DNA of 14,682 nucleotides from Curvibacter sp. (GCA_003500955.1 DNQP01000272.1:2648-17329), one strand, 5' to 3'. Shown: positions 1 through 8,637, counted from the stretch's first letter. Notes: generated from the letters alone by a model not told the origin. Numbers and translations: made by a program.

Positions 1-518
1 ATGATCAGCTCGCGCTGGCCACGGCCCACGGGCACCATGGCGTCGATGGACTTCAGGCCCGACTGCATGGGCTGGTCCACGGACTGGCGGGCGATCACAC
101 CCGGAGCGACCTTCTCGATCACGTCGGTCATCTTGGCGTTGATCGGACCCTTGCCGTCGATGGGCTGGCCCAGCGCGTTCACGACGCGGCCGACCAATTC
201 GGGGCCGACGGGCACTTCCAGAATGCGGCCCGTGCACTTCACGGTGTCGCCTTCGGAAATGTGCTCGTACTCGCCCAGAATCACGGCGCCGACGGAGTCG
301 CGCTCGAGGTTCAGGGCCAGACCGTAGGTGGGCTGACCGTCCTTGCCGGCCGGGAACTCGAGCATTTCGCCCTGCATCACTTCGGACAGGCCGTGGATGC
401 GGACGATACCGTCGGTCACGGAGACCACGGTGCCCTGGTTGCGGATGTCGGCGCTGGCGGACAGGCCTTGGATCCGGCTCTTGATCAGTTCAGAAATCTC
501 TGCGGGATTGAGCTGCAT
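1..518 (-). CDS. atpA: ATP synthase F1 subunit alpha, N-terminal part (cut by window edge)
   Basis: This is the start of the alpha subunit of the F1 part of ATP synthase, the nucleotide-binding but non-catalytic partner of beta in the cytoplasmic hexamer. Read on the minus strand from the ATG at 516-518, it begins [16 protein letters not shown], the usual alpha N-terminus. The reading frame stays open to the window edge. The last codons visible encode [11 protein letters not shown], the segment directly before the Walker A motif, so roughly the first 172 of about 510 residues are present and the P-loop itself is outside. A purine-rich ribosome binding site (AAGGAAA, at 524-530) lies 5 bases before the ATG. 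It follows atpH by 47 bases, in normal operon order. Identity is secure; only completeness is limited. Confidence 0.97.
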   Translation of the reverse strand, partial: MQLNPAEISELIKSRIQGLSASADIRNQGTVVSVTDGIVRIHGLSEVMQGEMLEFPAGKDGQPTYGLALNLERDSVGAVILGEYEHISEGDTVKCTGRILEVPVGPELVGRVVNALGQPIDGKGPINAKMTDVIEKVAPGVIARQSVDQPMQSGLKSIDAMVPVGRGQRELI

Positions 519-565
519 GACTCTTTCCTTCTTTCTAGGTTGGGCGGAACGACCGGGCGTGAGCC

Positions 566-1096
566 TCAGGCCGTCAGAGCCACTTTCATTTGTTCCAGAC
601 GGGCCTTGACGGAGGTGTCGAGCACCTCGTCACCCACCACCACGCGGATGCCGCCGATCAGTTCGGCGTCGAGCTCGACCTTGACGTTGAGCTTGCGGCC
701 GAAACGCTTTTCCAGGGCGGCCGACACGCCACCCAGGGCCGCGTCGTCGATCGGAAAAGCGCTGTAGACCAGCGCGTCGGACGAACCGCCCTGAGCGTTC
801 TTGAGCGCACGAAACTGCGCAGCGATCTCGGGCAGGGCGTCCAGGCGGCCGTTGTCGATCACGGTGCGCAGGAAGTTCTGGGCCTGGGTCGGCAGGGCGG
901 TCTTGGCAATACCGGCGATGAGGTCGTACACCTGGTTCGACGTCACGCGCGGGTTGCTGGCAAACTGCAGCAGACCAGCGTCGGCGGCGATCGCAGACAG
1001 CTCTTCCACCCAGACCAGGGCGCCGTTCAGGTCCGCCTTGGTGGACTGGAACAGCGCCTCGGCGTAGGGGCGGGCTATGGTGGCAAGTTCAGCCAT
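566..1096 (-). CDS. atpH: ATP synthase F1 subunit delta
   Basis: The 176-residue protein is the delta (OSCP-like) subunit, which caps the F1 alpha3-beta3 hexamer and fixes it to the b-subunit stalk. The N-terminus [17 protein letters not shown] is a classic delta start with the conserved ARPYA segment. The C-terminal part carries the [23 protein letters not shown] signature of the family near residues 147-170, of which [13 protein letters not shown] is the core. Length matches the usual 175-180 residues. It starts 9 bases after the atpF stop, so translation is probably coupled. There are no anomalies. Confidence 0.97.
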   Translation of the reverse strand: MAELATIARPYAEALFQSTKADLNGALVWVEELSAIAADAGLLQFASNPRVTSNQVYDLIAGIAKTALPTQAQNFLRTVIDNGRLDALPEIAAQFRALKNAQGGSSDALVYSAFPIDDAALGGVSAALEKRFGRKLNVKVELDAELIGGIRVVVGDEVLDTSVKARLEQMKVALTA

Positions 1097-1105
1097 GGTT
1101 CACCC

Positions 1106-1576
1106 TTACAGCTCGGTCTTCAGACGGCTCAGCAGATCAGCGTGGACACCGGCATTGACTTCCTTACGCAGGATCTGCTCGGCGCCCTTGACAGCCAATG
1201 CGGCCACCTGCTCGCGCAGGGCCTCACGGGCCTTGACGGTCTGCTGCTCGGCCTCGGCTTTGGCAGCGGCGATGATCTTGTTGCCTTCTTCGGTGGCGCG
1301 CGCCTTGGCCTCTTCAATGATGGCTTGGGCACGACGCTCCGCATCGGCCAGCCTGCTGGCCGTCTCGTTGCGCGACGTGGCCAGCTCGGCCTCGACGCGC
1401 TTGTTGGCGGCGGCGAGCTCGGTCTTGGCCTTGTCGGCGGCAGCCAGGCCGTCGGCGATTTTCTGCGCCCGCTCGTCCAGCGCCTTGGTGATCGGGGGCC
1501 AGATGAATTTCATCGTGAACCACACCAGGATCAGAAAGACGATGGCCTGCAGGATCAGCGTTGCATTAATGTTCAC
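1106..1576 (-). CDS. atpF: ATP synthase Fo subunit b
   Basis: The 156-residue protein is the b subunit, whose dimer forms the peripheral stalk linking the Fo membrane part to delta and F1. One hydrophobic membrane segment lies at about residues 5-24 ([17 protein letters not shown]), followed by the conserved FIWPPI turn at about 24-29. A long, charged, alanine-rich helix then runs to the C-terminus, as expected for the right-handed coiled coil of the stalk. Only one b gene is present and there is no b' paralogue, as in most non-photosynthetic proteobacteria. It sits between atpE and atpH in the standard order. Confidence 0.97.
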   Translation of the reverse strand: MNINATLILQAIVFLILVWFTMKFIWPPITKALDERAQKIADGLAAADKAKTELAAANKRVEAELATSRNETASRLADAERRAQAIIEEAKARATEEGNKIIAAAKAEAEQQTVKAREALREQVAALAVKGAEQILRKEVNAGVHADLLSRLKTEL

Positions 1577-1612
1577 GGCTCGATCCCTTCTCTCGCGTGA
1601 AGGTTCGGGCGA

Positions 1613-1870
<258 letters not shown>

Positions 1871-1912
1871 CTAAAGGTTAAGTGGAAAAGTGAAAAGAAA
1901 ACGGTAAGGGGT

Positions 1913-2782
1913 TCAGTGCGCGTCGTGCGCCTGGCCGGTGTAGATCAGCGTCAGCATCATGAAGATGAAGGCCTGCAGCGTGATCACCAGGATGTGGAAC
2001 AGTGTCCAGACGGTTCCGGCAATGACGTGGCCGATGGCCAGGCCCACACCGGTGGCCGACAGGGCCCAGCCGCCACCCATCAGGGCGATCAGCATGAACA
2101 CGAGTTCGCCGGCAAACATGTTGCCGAACAGTCGCATGCCGTGCGAGACCGTCTTGGCGACGTACTCGATGACCTGCATCAGGAAGTTGATCGGGTACAG
2201 GGCCCAGTGGTCGCCGAAGGGCGCAGCGATCAGCTCATGCGCCCAGCCGCCCAGGCCCTTGATCTTGATGTTGTAGAACAGGCAGACCAGCAGCACCGAG
2301 CACGACAGGCCCAGGGTGGTGGACAGGTCGGCCGTGGGCACGACCCGCATGTAGTCCTTGAAGCCCATGGCCGGGCCGACGTTGTGCCACAGCATGGGGA
2401 TGGCGTCGACCGGCAGCATGTCCATGAAGTTCATCAGGAAGATCCAGACAAACACGGTGAGGGCCAGCGGCGCGATGACCTTGCGGCTCTGCGCATTGTG
2501 GATCACGCCCTTGGCCTGGTTCTCGACCATTTCCACCAGGATCTCGACCGCAGCCTGGAACCGGCCCGGCACGCCTGCGGTGGCCTTGCGCGCCGCCATC
2601 CAGAACACGAAGCAGCCGATGATGCCCAGCACGACCGAGAAGAAGACGGAGTCCAGGTTGAAAACGCTGAAGTCCACGATGCTGGTCTGCTTCACGCTGT
2701 TGAAGGAGAAATCCTTCTGCAGGTGCTGCAGGTGGTGGACGATGTATTCGCCGGCCGTCGGGCCCTGTGCTTCAGAAGACAT
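1913..2782 (-). CDS. atpB: ATP synthase Fo subunit a
   Basis: The 289-residue membrane protein provides the two half-channels for protons next to the c-ring. Hydrophobic segments lie near residues 46-66, 104-124, 155-172, 222-250 and 255-282. The essential arginine is R217 in SHGMRLFGNMFAGELVF, and the conserved glutamine is Q270 in ITLQAFIF. The N-terminus (MSSEAQGPTAGEYIVHHL) matches the betaproteobacterial form. It starts 14 bases after the atpI stop. A 51-base gap rich in A separates its end from atpE. Confidence 0.97.
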   Translation of the reverse strand: MSSEAQGPTAGEYIVHHLQHLQKDFSFNSVKQTSIVDFSVFNLDSVFFSVVLGIIGCFVFWMAARKATAGVPGRFQAAVEILVEMVENQAKGVIHNAQSRKVIAPLALTVFVWIFLMNFMDMLPVDAIPMLWHNVGPAMGFKDYMRVVPTADLSTTLGLSCSVLLVCLFYNIKIKGLGGWAHELIAAPFGDHWALYPINFLMQVIEYVAKTVSHGMRLFGNMFAGELVFMLIALMGGGWALSATGVGLAIGHVIAGTVWTLFHILVITLQAFIFMMLTLIYTGQAHDAH

Positions 2783-2796
2783 AAATCACCAGTACT

Positions 2797-3303
2797 TCAA
2801 TTCAAATTCTTGGCTGGCGACCTGCGGCGCGCCGGATGCAGCCACATGGCCACCCAGTACACCTTCATCGCCACCACAAAGCCCGCCAGCATAGCCGGCC
2901 AGCTCAGCCCGGGAACCACTTTGGGCGCCGCCACTAGCATCGCCACGGTCAAAACTATCTTGACCAGTTCCCACACAAAAAATCCTGCCAAAGCCGCACC
3001 TGCCGCTCCGGACCGCCGGGACATCGCCCGCGCCAACACACTTGCAGGCAGCACCACCGCCAGCGCCCCGTACAACACGGAGCCGGCCAGTGCGTCCCGG
3101 CCGCTCACCAGCCAGGTCAATCCCGCCGCCAGGCTTCCCGCCACCGCCTGCCAGGCCACGATGCGCCAGGGAGACAGGGCCGGATGCTGCTCACGCCACT
3201 GGCGCGCCTCTTCTGCACTCAGTAGCTTGAATTCGGCTTGCGCCGCCTCATCTTCGTCATCTGCAAAAGCCGATTGCGGCCGGGAGGGCATTTCATGCGT
3301 CAT
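2797..3303 (-). CDS. atpI: ATP synthase subunit I (AtpI-like assembly protein)
   Basis: The 168-residue protein is the first gene of the atp operon. AtpI proteins are small membrane proteins thought to help c-ring assembly or to pass ions and are not part of the finished enzyme. The sequence has an acidic, charged N-terminal tail (about 1-45) and then four hydrophobic stretches near 48-66, 73-92, 103-125 and 136-155. It ends in a basic tail (HPARRRSPAKNLN). Sequence conservation in this family is weak, so the call rests mainly on size, topology and position directly upstream of atpB. The GTG or ATG start is not in question: ATG at 3301-3303 is used. Confidence 0.88.
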   Translation of the reverse strand: MTHEMPSRPQSAFADDEDEAAQAEFKLLSAEEARQWREQHPALSPWRIVAWQAVAGSLAAGLTWLVSGRDALAGSVLYGALAVVLPASVLARAMSRRSGAAGAALAGFFVWELVKIVLTVAMLVAAPKVVPGLSWPAMLAGFVVAMKVYWVAMWLHPARRRSPAKNLN

Positions 3304-3334
3304 GTCGTGCGGCCCCGGCGTCTGCCTTAAACTT

Positions 3335-3363
3335 TTGCAAAGCCGCTGATTATAGATTTAAAT
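3335..3363 (+). promoter_or_regulatory. Putative divergent promoter for the copD-like/dat/lip unit
   Basis: On the plus strand TTGCAA (3335-3340) and TTAAAT (3358-3363) are separated by 17 bases, a fair sigma-70 match. It overlaps the -10 box proposed for the atp operon on the other strand, so the two divergent units would share one short control region. The hexamers are imperfect, hence low confidence. Confidence 0.25.
3349..3354 (-). promoter_or_regulatory. Putative -10 box of the atp operon promoter
   Basis: On the minus strand this reads TATAAT, a perfect sigma-70 -10 hexamer, in an A+T-rich patch within otherwise GC-rich DNA. It lies 45 bases upstream of the atpI start, a sensible leader length. 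No good -35 hexamer is found 16-18 bases upstream, so the promoter is inferred from the -10 box and its position alone. Confidence 0.4.
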
Positions 3364-3453
3364 CGACGGGTTCCCGGTACAAACCCGACCCCTGCCCCGG
3401 GACAAGCTGCCTCCTCCCCAGGGCCGTCGTCCTTGCGGCCCGACACTGTATCC

Positions 3454-3900
3454 ATGTACACCTTCTTCAAGTTTTTTCACCTGGTCGCCGCCATCGTCTG
3501 GCTAGGCGGCATGAGCTTCATGCTGCTGGCCCTGCGCCCCAGCCTGCCGGCCGTCGAGGCACCGCCGCAGCGCCTGAAGCTGCTGGTCACCGTGCTGCGC
3601 CGTTTCTTCGCGGCGGTCTGGGCCGCCATCGGCGTGCTGTTGCTCAGCGGCGTGTACATGTTCGGTCACGCCGACGCCCAAGCGGCGCCGCTGGGCTGGC
3701 ATCTGATGAGCGGCATCGGCTTGTTGATGTTTCTGATCTTCGGCCATCTCTACTTCTCACCCTACCGACGCCTGCAACAGGCGGTGGCCGCCGCCGACTG
3801 GCCCGCCGCCGCGGGCCGCGCCAAGACGATCGCCCGGCTGGTAGGGGTCAATTTCGTGCTGGGCTGGCTGGCCGTCGCGGCCATCGTGTTCCTCGTCTGA
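3454..3900 (+). CDS. CopD-like integral membrane protein
   Basis: The 148-residue protein has four membrane helices, at about residues 5-27, 51-70, 82-103 and 127-147. It starts MYTFFKFFHLVAAIVWLGGMSFM, with core FHLVAAIVWLGGM, the usual beginning of small CopD-family proteins. Histidines H9, H83 and H98 sit inside or at the ends of helices, as in family members suspected of binding haem or copper; no function has been shown by the sequence itself. The ATG at 3454 is preferred over an in-frame TTG at 3433 because the family starts directly at the first helix. It ends 4 bases before the dat-like gene, so the two are probably cotranscribed. Confidence 0.82.
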   Translation: MYTFFKFFHLVAAIVWLGGMSFMLLALRPSLPAVEAPPQRLKLLVTVLRRFFAAVWAAIGVLLLSGVYMFGHADAQAAPLGWHLMSGIGLLMFLIFGHLYFSPYRRLQQAVAAADWPAAAGRAKTIARLVGVNFVLGWLAVAAIVFLV

Positions 3901-3904
3901 GCCC

Positions 3905-4813
3905 ATGCCCGACGTCAACCTGCCCCCGCTGCCCTGTTATCTGAACGGGGACTACACGGTCCTGCCCGAGGCCAAGGTCAGTGTCATGGACCGCGGTTTC
4001 ATCTTCGGCGACGGCGTCTACGAGGTGCTACCGGTCTATGGCCGCTGCCTGTTCCGCTTCGAGCAGCACATGGCCCGGCTGGAACGCAGCCTGGCCGAGC
4101 TGCGCATCCCCAACCCGCACACCCGCGCGCAGTGGTACGCCATCGCAGAACGGCTGGTGGATGCCTACGCGCGCAGCACCGGCGGCGATCCGGAAAAAGT
4201 CGAGCAGATGGTCTATCTGCAGGTCACACGTGGCGTGGCCCTGCGCGATCACGCCATGCTGCCCGGCCTCACGCCCACGGTTTTCGCCATGACCAATGTC
4301 ATGAAACCGGCCAGCGAACAGCAGCGCCGCGAAGGCGTGGCCTGCGTGACGGCCGACGACTTCCGCTGGGAAAAGGCCCATATCAAGAGCACCAGCCTGC
4401 TGGGCGCCGTGTTCGCGCGCCAGATCAGCGTGGACGCGGGTGCTGCCGAGACCCTACTGTTCCGCAACGGCCTGCTCAGCGAAGGGGCCTCCAGCAATGT
4501 CTGGATCGTGAAGAACGGCGTGCTGCTGGGCCCGCCGCGCGATCATCTGGTGCTCGAAGGCATACGCTATGGCCTGCTCGAGGAAATCTGCGCCCTCCAG
4601 AGCATCCCCTTCGAGCTGCGCCGCATCTCCCGTATCGAAGTCCTGACGGCCGACGAGGTGCTGCTGAGCTCGGCCACCAAGGAAATCTTGCCTGTCACGC
4701 GCATCGACGGCCAGCCCGTCGGTGACGGCCAGCCCGGATCCGTCTACGATCTGCTTTACGCGGGCTACCAGGCCGCCAAACTGCAGGCGCGTCTGCGCCG
4801 CCCCACGCTATGA
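3905..4813 (+). CDS. dat: D-amino-acid aminotransferase-like PLP enzyme (fold type IV)
   Basis: The 302-residue protein belongs to the class IV aminotransferases, the group of D-alanine transaminase, branched-chain aminotransferase and aminodeoxychorismate lyase. The N-terminal block SVMDRGFIFGDGVYEV (about 26-41) is the family hallmark. The PLP-binding lysine is most likely K161 in HIKSTSLL. The cofactor-binding glutamate is E193 in SEGASSNVW. The D-amino-acid transaminase assignment is by overall resemblance; a lyase or branched-chain role cannot be excluded. It follows the CopD-like gene by 4 bases and overlaps the next gene by 4 (ATGA). This is consistent with a single mRNA, and this gene often sits beside lipB-lipA in Comamonadaceae, from memory. 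Confidence 0.85.
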   Translation: MPDVNLPPLPCYLNGDYTVLPEAKVSVMDRGFIFGDGVYEVLPVYGRCLFRFEQHMARLERSLAELRIPNPHTRAQWYAIAERLVDAYARSTGGDPEKVEQMVYLQVTRGVALRDHAMLPGLTPTVFAMTNVMKPASEQQRREGVACVTADDFRWEKAHIKSTSLLGAVFARQISVDAGAAETLLFRNGLLSEGASSNVWIVKNGVLLGPPRDHLVLEGIRYGLLEEICALQSIPFELRRISRIEVLTADEVLLSSATKEILPVTRIDGQPVGDGQPGSVYDLLYAGYQAAKLQARLRRPTL

Positions 4814-5106
4814 ACCAGCCCCCGAGCGCACCGTCCAACCCCTCGCGCGCTGACTCGCTGATAGAGTACCCCTGCCGCTTCCCCATCAAGGTCATGGGTG
4901 CCAAGGCCGAGGGCTTTGTGCACGCCGTCACCCTGGTGGCACGCCAGTTCGACCCCGGCTTCGATGCGGCCACCATCGAGCTGCGCGAGAGCAAGGGCGG
5001 CAACTACCTGGGGGTGACCATCACCATCAACGCCACCAGCCGCGAACAGCTCGACGAGCTCTACCGTACCCTGTCCACCCACCCCATGGTCAAGGTCGTG
5101 CTCTGA
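4810..5106 (+). CDS. ybeD: YbeD/DUF493 family protein
   Basis: The 98-residue protein belongs to the DUF493 (YbeD) family, small cytoplasmic proteins with an ACT-like fold. Recognisable blocks are [11 protein letters not shown] (20-30), [14 protein letters not shown] (36-49), NYLGVTITI (65-73) and the C-terminal HPMVKVVL. The molecular role is not established; its steady neighbourhood with lipB suggests a link to lipoate metabolism or its control. It overlaps dat by 4 bases and shares one base with lipB (TGATG), so translation of all three is probably coupled. Confidence 0.9.
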   Translation: MNQPPSAPSNPSRADSLIEYPCRFPIKVMGAKAEGFVHAVTLVARQFDPGFDAATIELRESKGGNYLGVTITINATSREQLDELYRTLSTHPMVKVVL

Positions 5107-5789
5107 TGGATGTGCGCCTGCTCGGGCAGGTGGACTACCTGCCCACCTACCAGGCCATGCAGGACTACACGGCCGCGCGCACCGCCGAGACACCGGATGC
5201 GCTGTGGGTCTGCGTACACCCGCCCGTCTATACCCAGGGCCTGGCCGGCCAGGCCGATCACCTGCTGATGCCCGGTGACATTCCCGTGGTGCAGACCAAC
5301 CGCGGGGGCCAGGTCACCTACCACGGCCCGGGTCAGGTCGTGGCCTACCCGCTGATCGATCTCCGGCGCGCGGGCTATTTCGTCAAGGAATACGTCTACC
5401 GCATCGAGGAGGCCGTGATCCGCACCCTGGACCACTACGGCGTCACGGGTCACCGCGTGGCTGGTGCCCCGGGCATCTATGTGCGCCTGGACGATCCGGG
5501 CAGCCACACGCCCCTGCCCCAGCGCCCGCAGAAGGGCGCGGTACCGAGCGAACCCGATTTCACCGGCCTGGGCAAGATTGCGGCCCTGGGCATCAAGGTC
5601 AGCCGCAACTGCACTTACCACGGCGTGGCGCTGAACGTGGCCATGGACCTGGAACCCTACTTGCGGATCAACCCCTGCGGCTATGCCGGGCTGCAAAGCG
5701 TGGACCTTTCTACAATCGGAGTCTCCGCCGATTGGGCCGACGTGGCCCATGTGTTGAGCCACAAGCTCCAGAACCACCTCCAGCCCTGA
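5106..5789 (+). CDS. lipB: Octanoyl-[acyl-carrier-protein]:protein octanoyltransferase
   Basis: LipB moves the octanoyl group from acyl carrier protein to the lipoyl domains of enzymes such as pyruvate and 2-oxoglutarate dehydrogenase, the first step of lipoate synthesis. The 227-residue protein has the [12 protein letters not shown] block (66-77), the lysine K157 in [11 protein letters not shown] and the catalytic cysteine C191 in INPCGYAGL. Both members of the known Cys/Lys pair are therefore present. Between about 130 and 155 there is a proline-rich stretch longer than in the E. coli protein; it lies in a loop position and should not affect catalysis. lipA follows after 10 bases. Confidence 0.96.
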   Translation: MDVRLLGQVDYLPTYQAMQDYTAARTAETPDALWVCVHPPVYTQGLAGQADHLLMPGDIPVVQTNRGGQVTYHGPGQVVAYPLIDLRRAGYFVKEYVYRIEEAVIRTLDHYGVTGHRVAGAPGIYVRLDDPGSHTPLPQRPQKGAVPSEPDFTGLGKIAALGIKVSRNCTYHGVALNVAMDLEPYLRINPCGYAGLQSVDLSTIGVSADWADVAHVLSHKLQNHLQP

Positions 5790-5799
5790 AGGCCCCGCC

Positions 5800-6792
5800 A
5801 TGAGCAGCCCCACCACCGTGCGCGACGCGCAAAGCGTCGAAACCTACGATCCCAGCGCCAAGCAGAAGGCGGCCGCCAAGCTCTCGCGCATCCCGGTCAA
5901 GGTGGAAGCGGGCGAGGTGCTCAAGAAGCCCGACTGGATCCGCGTCAAGGCCGGCTCGCCCAGCACCCGCTTCTACGAGATCAAGGACATCCTGCGCGAG
6001 CACAAGCTGCACACCGTGTGCGAGGAAGCCAGCTGCCCCAACATCGGCGAATGCTTCGGCAAGGGCACGGCCACCTTCATGATCATGGGCGACAAGTGCA
6101 CGCGCCGCTGCCCCTTCTGCGATGTGGGCCATGGCCGTCCCGACCCGCTGGACGTCAACGAGCCCGAGAATCTTGCCAAGACCATCGCCGCGCTCCGGCT
6201 CAAGTACGTGGTGATCACCAGCGTGGACCGCGACGACCTGCGTGACGGCGGTGCCGGCCACTTCGTCGATTGCATCCGCAAGACGCGCGAACTCTCGCCC
6301 CAGACCCAGATCGAGGTGCTGGTGCCTGACTTCCGCGGTCGCGACGACCGCGCCCTGGACATCCTCAAGGCCGCGCCGCCGGATGTGATGAACCACAACA
6401 TGGAAACCGTGCCGCGCCTGTACAAGCAGGCCCGCCCGGGCAGCGACTACCAGTTCTCGCTGAACCTGCTGAAGAAGTTCAAGGCCCTGTTCCCCGATGT
6501 GCCGACCAAGAGCGGCCTGATGGTCGGCCTGGGCGAGACCGACGAGGAGATCCTCGAGGTCATGCGCGACATGCGCGCCCACAACATCGAGATGCTGACG
6601 ATCGGCCAGTACCTCGCGCCCTCGAACTCGCACCTGCCCGTCAAGCGCTACGTGCACCCCGACACCTTCAAGATGTTCGAAGAAGAAGCCTACAAGATGG
6701 GCTTCACGCACGCCGCCGTGGGCGCCATGGTGCGTTCAAGCTACCACGCCGACCAGCAGGCCCACGCGGCCAGCCTGGCTGCCAAGAATTAG
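5800..6792 (+). CDS. lipA: Lipoyl synthase (radical SAM)
   Basis: LipA inserts two sulfur atoms into protein-bound octanoyl groups to make lipoyl cofactors, acting after LipB. The 330-residue protein has the auxiliary-cluster motif with C74, C79 and C85 ([12 protein letters not shown]). The radical-SAM motif has C100, C104 and C107 (CTRRCPFC). The C-terminal R312-S313-S314 (RSSYHA) supplies the serine ligand of the auxiliary cluster. All cluster ligands are intact. A GAAGG ribosome binding site lies 7 bases before the ATG. It is the last gene of the compact unit that starts with the CopD-like gene. The DNA becomes A+T-rich directly after its stop codon. Confidence 0.98.
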   Translation: MSSPTTVRDAQSVETYDPSAKQKAAAKLSRIPVKVEAGEVLKKPDWIRVKAGSPSTRFYEIKDILREHKLHTVCEEASCPNIGECFGKGTATFMIMGDKCTRRCPFCDVGHGRPDPLDVNEPENLAKTIAALRLKYVVITSVDRDDLRDGGAGHFVDCIRKTRELSPQTQIEVLVPDFRGRDDRALDILKAAPPDVMNHNMETVPRLYKQARPGSDYQFSLNLLKKFKALFPDVPTKSGLMVGLGETDEEILEVMRDMRAHNIEMLTIGQYLAPSNSHLPVKRYVHPDTFKMFEEEAYKMGFTHAAVGAMVRSSYHADQQAHAASLAAKN

Positions 6793-6800
6793 AAGTAAAT

Positions 6801-6833
6801 GAGAAAGTTTAATAGTTAGCGAGAAAATTCAAT
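6801..6833 (+). repeat. Two direct 13-base repeats with 20-base period
   Basis: GAGAAAGTTTAAT (6801-6813) and GAGAAAATTCAAT (6821-6833) match at 11 of 13 positions and start exactly 20 bases apart, about two helical turns. They lie between the lipA stop and the next gene. Possible meanings are binding sites for a regulator or for a transposase or TnsE-like protein, or one end of a mobile element. No further copies were noticed in the window. Confidence 0.5.
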
Positions 6834-6841
6834 TCATCGCC

Positions 6842-8500
6842 ATGCAATTTGCCTCTGGCTATGCACCCAGACTGTCCTTCTTTCCCCAGGATGGCATGCC
6901 GTGGCGAATCGACTGGTTCGGAGATGTGGCTTTTCCGGACAGACGCGAAGGCCACAAACAGCCAGCCATGTGCTTGGCCATCTCGAGAGTCAACAAGGAC
7001 ACCTTCGACAGGTTTCACTGCAATCGTTCCGTCTTGAAGCAGCGCCAGATTTGGGCACCTGTGGGGTTGCTGCCCAATTTCCGGTTGGGGGACATCTGGC
7101 AGGATGGTTTCCTGTTGCAACGGGAGGTAACCCCGGCAACCACCTTCCAGAGTCTGAACATCAACCGAAGATCCTGCCGGATGGCAAAGGCCGGCATCGA
7201 CGTCAATGGCCAAGGATTCCTTCTACCGGCCTCAGAGCACCCATGGCACATGCGTCACACGCATTCATATTGTCTGGTGGTAAAGCTTAAAGAGGATCAT
7301 CAGCTTGTCATCCCATGTGCCGAATTAATTAGGTTCTACTTTGGTTCATCCAGCAGCCTACTCGCCACGCTCTTCACACCGCCACTGAATCGAAAGCGGC
7401 TATACAGCGATGCCCACTTTCGCTCAGACAGTGGGCGTCTGCACCTGAAACTGGCAAAGGGGATTTCTGGCTATTCAGCCGCGGACATTGGACGACTCCA
7501 TCTGGATAGACACGCCTGGGCGGCCGCCTCTGAAATCGGCCTGTCTTTGCTTGAGGGCACTACTCGCAACGCCAAGGCCTACCCGCGCACGCGCTTCCCG
7601 TTTGTTGGTGAAACGACACTGGTCGCGGTCGGCGAATGGCTGTCCCTCGGAGATCAAGCAGATCGATCATTCCTGGTCCATAGCATCCAATCATGCTCGC
7701 ATCAGTTCCCGTTCCGCACCCTTGCATACGACATGATGCGTGTGTCCCCGTTCGAAAGGTCGCGTCGGCAGCCGCAGGGGATCCAGACGCCACCACCCGC
7801 ATCACAGTTCGCCGGCATCACGCGTTCGCCCTCTGTAGTACATCAGGATCCGTCAAAACACTTCTCACCGAGTAGTTGGTATGTGTGGCAGGGCGTCAAA
7901 TTCCCTGACCTTGAGGCCAAAAGTGTCTTCAAGAGAAGCACCCTGATCGAGCGCATTCCTGCGCCTGCAGCTAATCACCGTCGGAGTTCGGTTGTAGACA
8001 CGTGGGCCATAAGCGAGCCAACAGGCACACGACGCCCCGTCCGCCCGTTGGCACTGGAACTGCCTCAACAGATCCAGGCTATTGATACTGCTCCGGACTT
8101 CCTGCAGGAGCCGTTGTCGAAACTCGTCTCAATCCCCGAAGTCTCGATAACGCTCATGACTGCGAGCCACCAAGACGGTTGGAGCTTGGCAATAAATGCG
8201 ATGCAGGACGACAGTCGTGCCATTGACAGCAGGTTGTACCTTCGGGACGGTCATATCAAACGCATTCGGCGCGCCTGTATCGTGCACGTCGAAGACAGAA
8301 ACGGATCATTGGGATTGCTGGTCTTACTGGAGGCCACCCCCACCCAGGCCTATCTACTGACGGAATTTCCCGCCAACGAAGAGGGGGTTTCTTTAGCGCT
8401 TGAGACTTCAGCCATAAAGTTCCTCACGAAGCGTCGCTCCTTGACCAGCGGCACAATTCAGCAGCTTAGACAAATCGTCAGAAAGCGCCGTCAGAAGTAA
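6842..8500 (+). CDS. Large hypothetical protein, possibly TnsE-like
   Basis: The 552-residue protein has no membrane segment or signal peptide. Its layout resembles TnsE, the Tn7 protein that directs insertion to replicating or mobile DNA (about 540 residues in Tn7). It has an N-terminal WRIDWF (21-26) and an IPCAELIRFYF segment (157-167) followed by a charged region. After a poorly conserved, proline- and serine-rich middle comes a C-terminal domain. There a basic stretch (IKRIRRACIVHVE) leads into an RNGS turn and a strand (LGLLVLLEATP) near residues 483-500. The resemblance is recalled, not computed, so the call is tentative; it may be an unnamed island protein. The ATG at 6842 lacks a ribosome binding site. 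An in-frame ATG at 6896 has AGGA 4 bases upstream and would still keep WRIDWF. The DNA is more A+T-rich than the flanking genes, which suggests transfer. Confidence 0.4.
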   Translation: MQFASGYAPRLSFFPQDGMPWRIDWFGDVAFPDRREGHKQPAMCLAISRVNKDTFDRFHCNRSVLKQRQIWAPVGLLPNFRLGDIWQDGFLLQREVTPATTFQSLNINRRSCRMAKAGIDVNGQGFLLPASEHPWHMRHTHSYCLVVKLKEDHQLVIPCAELIRFYFGSSSSLLATLFTPPLNRKRLYSDAHFRSDSGRLHLKLAKGISGYSAADIGRLHLDRHAWAAASEIGLSLLEGTTRNAKAYPRTRFPFVGETTLVAVGEWLSLGDQADRSFLVHSIQSCSHQFPFRTLAYDMMRVSPFERSRRQPQGIQTPPPASQFAGITRSPSVVHQDPSKHFSPSSWYVWQGVKFPDLEAKSVFKRSTLIERIPAPAANHRRSSVVDTWAISEPTGTRRPVRPLALELPQQIQAIDTAPDFLQEPLSKLVSIPEVSITLMTASHQDGWSLAINAMQDDSRAIDSRLYLRDGHIKRIRRACIVHVEDRNGSLGLLVLLEATPTQAYLLTEFPANEEGVSLALETSAIKFLTKRRSLTSGTIQQLRQIVRKRRQK

Positions 8501-8595
8501 CGAGACGGCTCCAGCTGCGGCGAATCCAGCAATGGATTGGGTACAACTATCACCAGCGGACTCAAGTCAACGACTGCATTGCAGCGATAGCCGCC

Positions 8596-8637
8596 GGTCG
8601 GTAACTAATGCTGAGCGGCTGCTACTTGGTCGCTAAC
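8596..8637 (+). repeat. Short direct repeat next to the integrase gene
   Basis: GGTCGGTAAC (8596-8605) and GGTCGCTAAC (8628-8637) match at 9 of 10 positions, 32 bases apart. An inverted pair, AGCCGC (8589-8594) and GCGGCT (8615-8620), overlaps them. They lie in the 218-base non-coding stretch 8501-8718 downstream of the integrase. The arrangement could be a recombination site, but the copies are short and chance is possible. The rest of this stretch holds only a small hairpin, AATCCA-GCAA-TGGATT at 8523-8538, without a T-run. Confidence 0.25.

Noticed and set aside
590..1600. A 336-codon plus-strand frame
   Set aside because: It is antisense to atpH and atpF and has no family character.
1916..3349. 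A 477-codon open frame on the plus strand, rich in His, Gln and Asp
   Set aside because: It lies opposite atpB and atpI, which are unmistakable; the odd composition is that of an antisense frame in GC-rich DNA.
5710..6711. A 333-codon minus-strand frame
   Set aside because: It is antisense to lipA, whose cluster cysteines are all intact; a shadow frame.
8523..8538. AATCCA-GCAA-TGGATT hairpin as a terminator for the TnsE-like gene
   Set aside because: The stem is short and no T-run follows, so a Rho-independent terminator is not supported.
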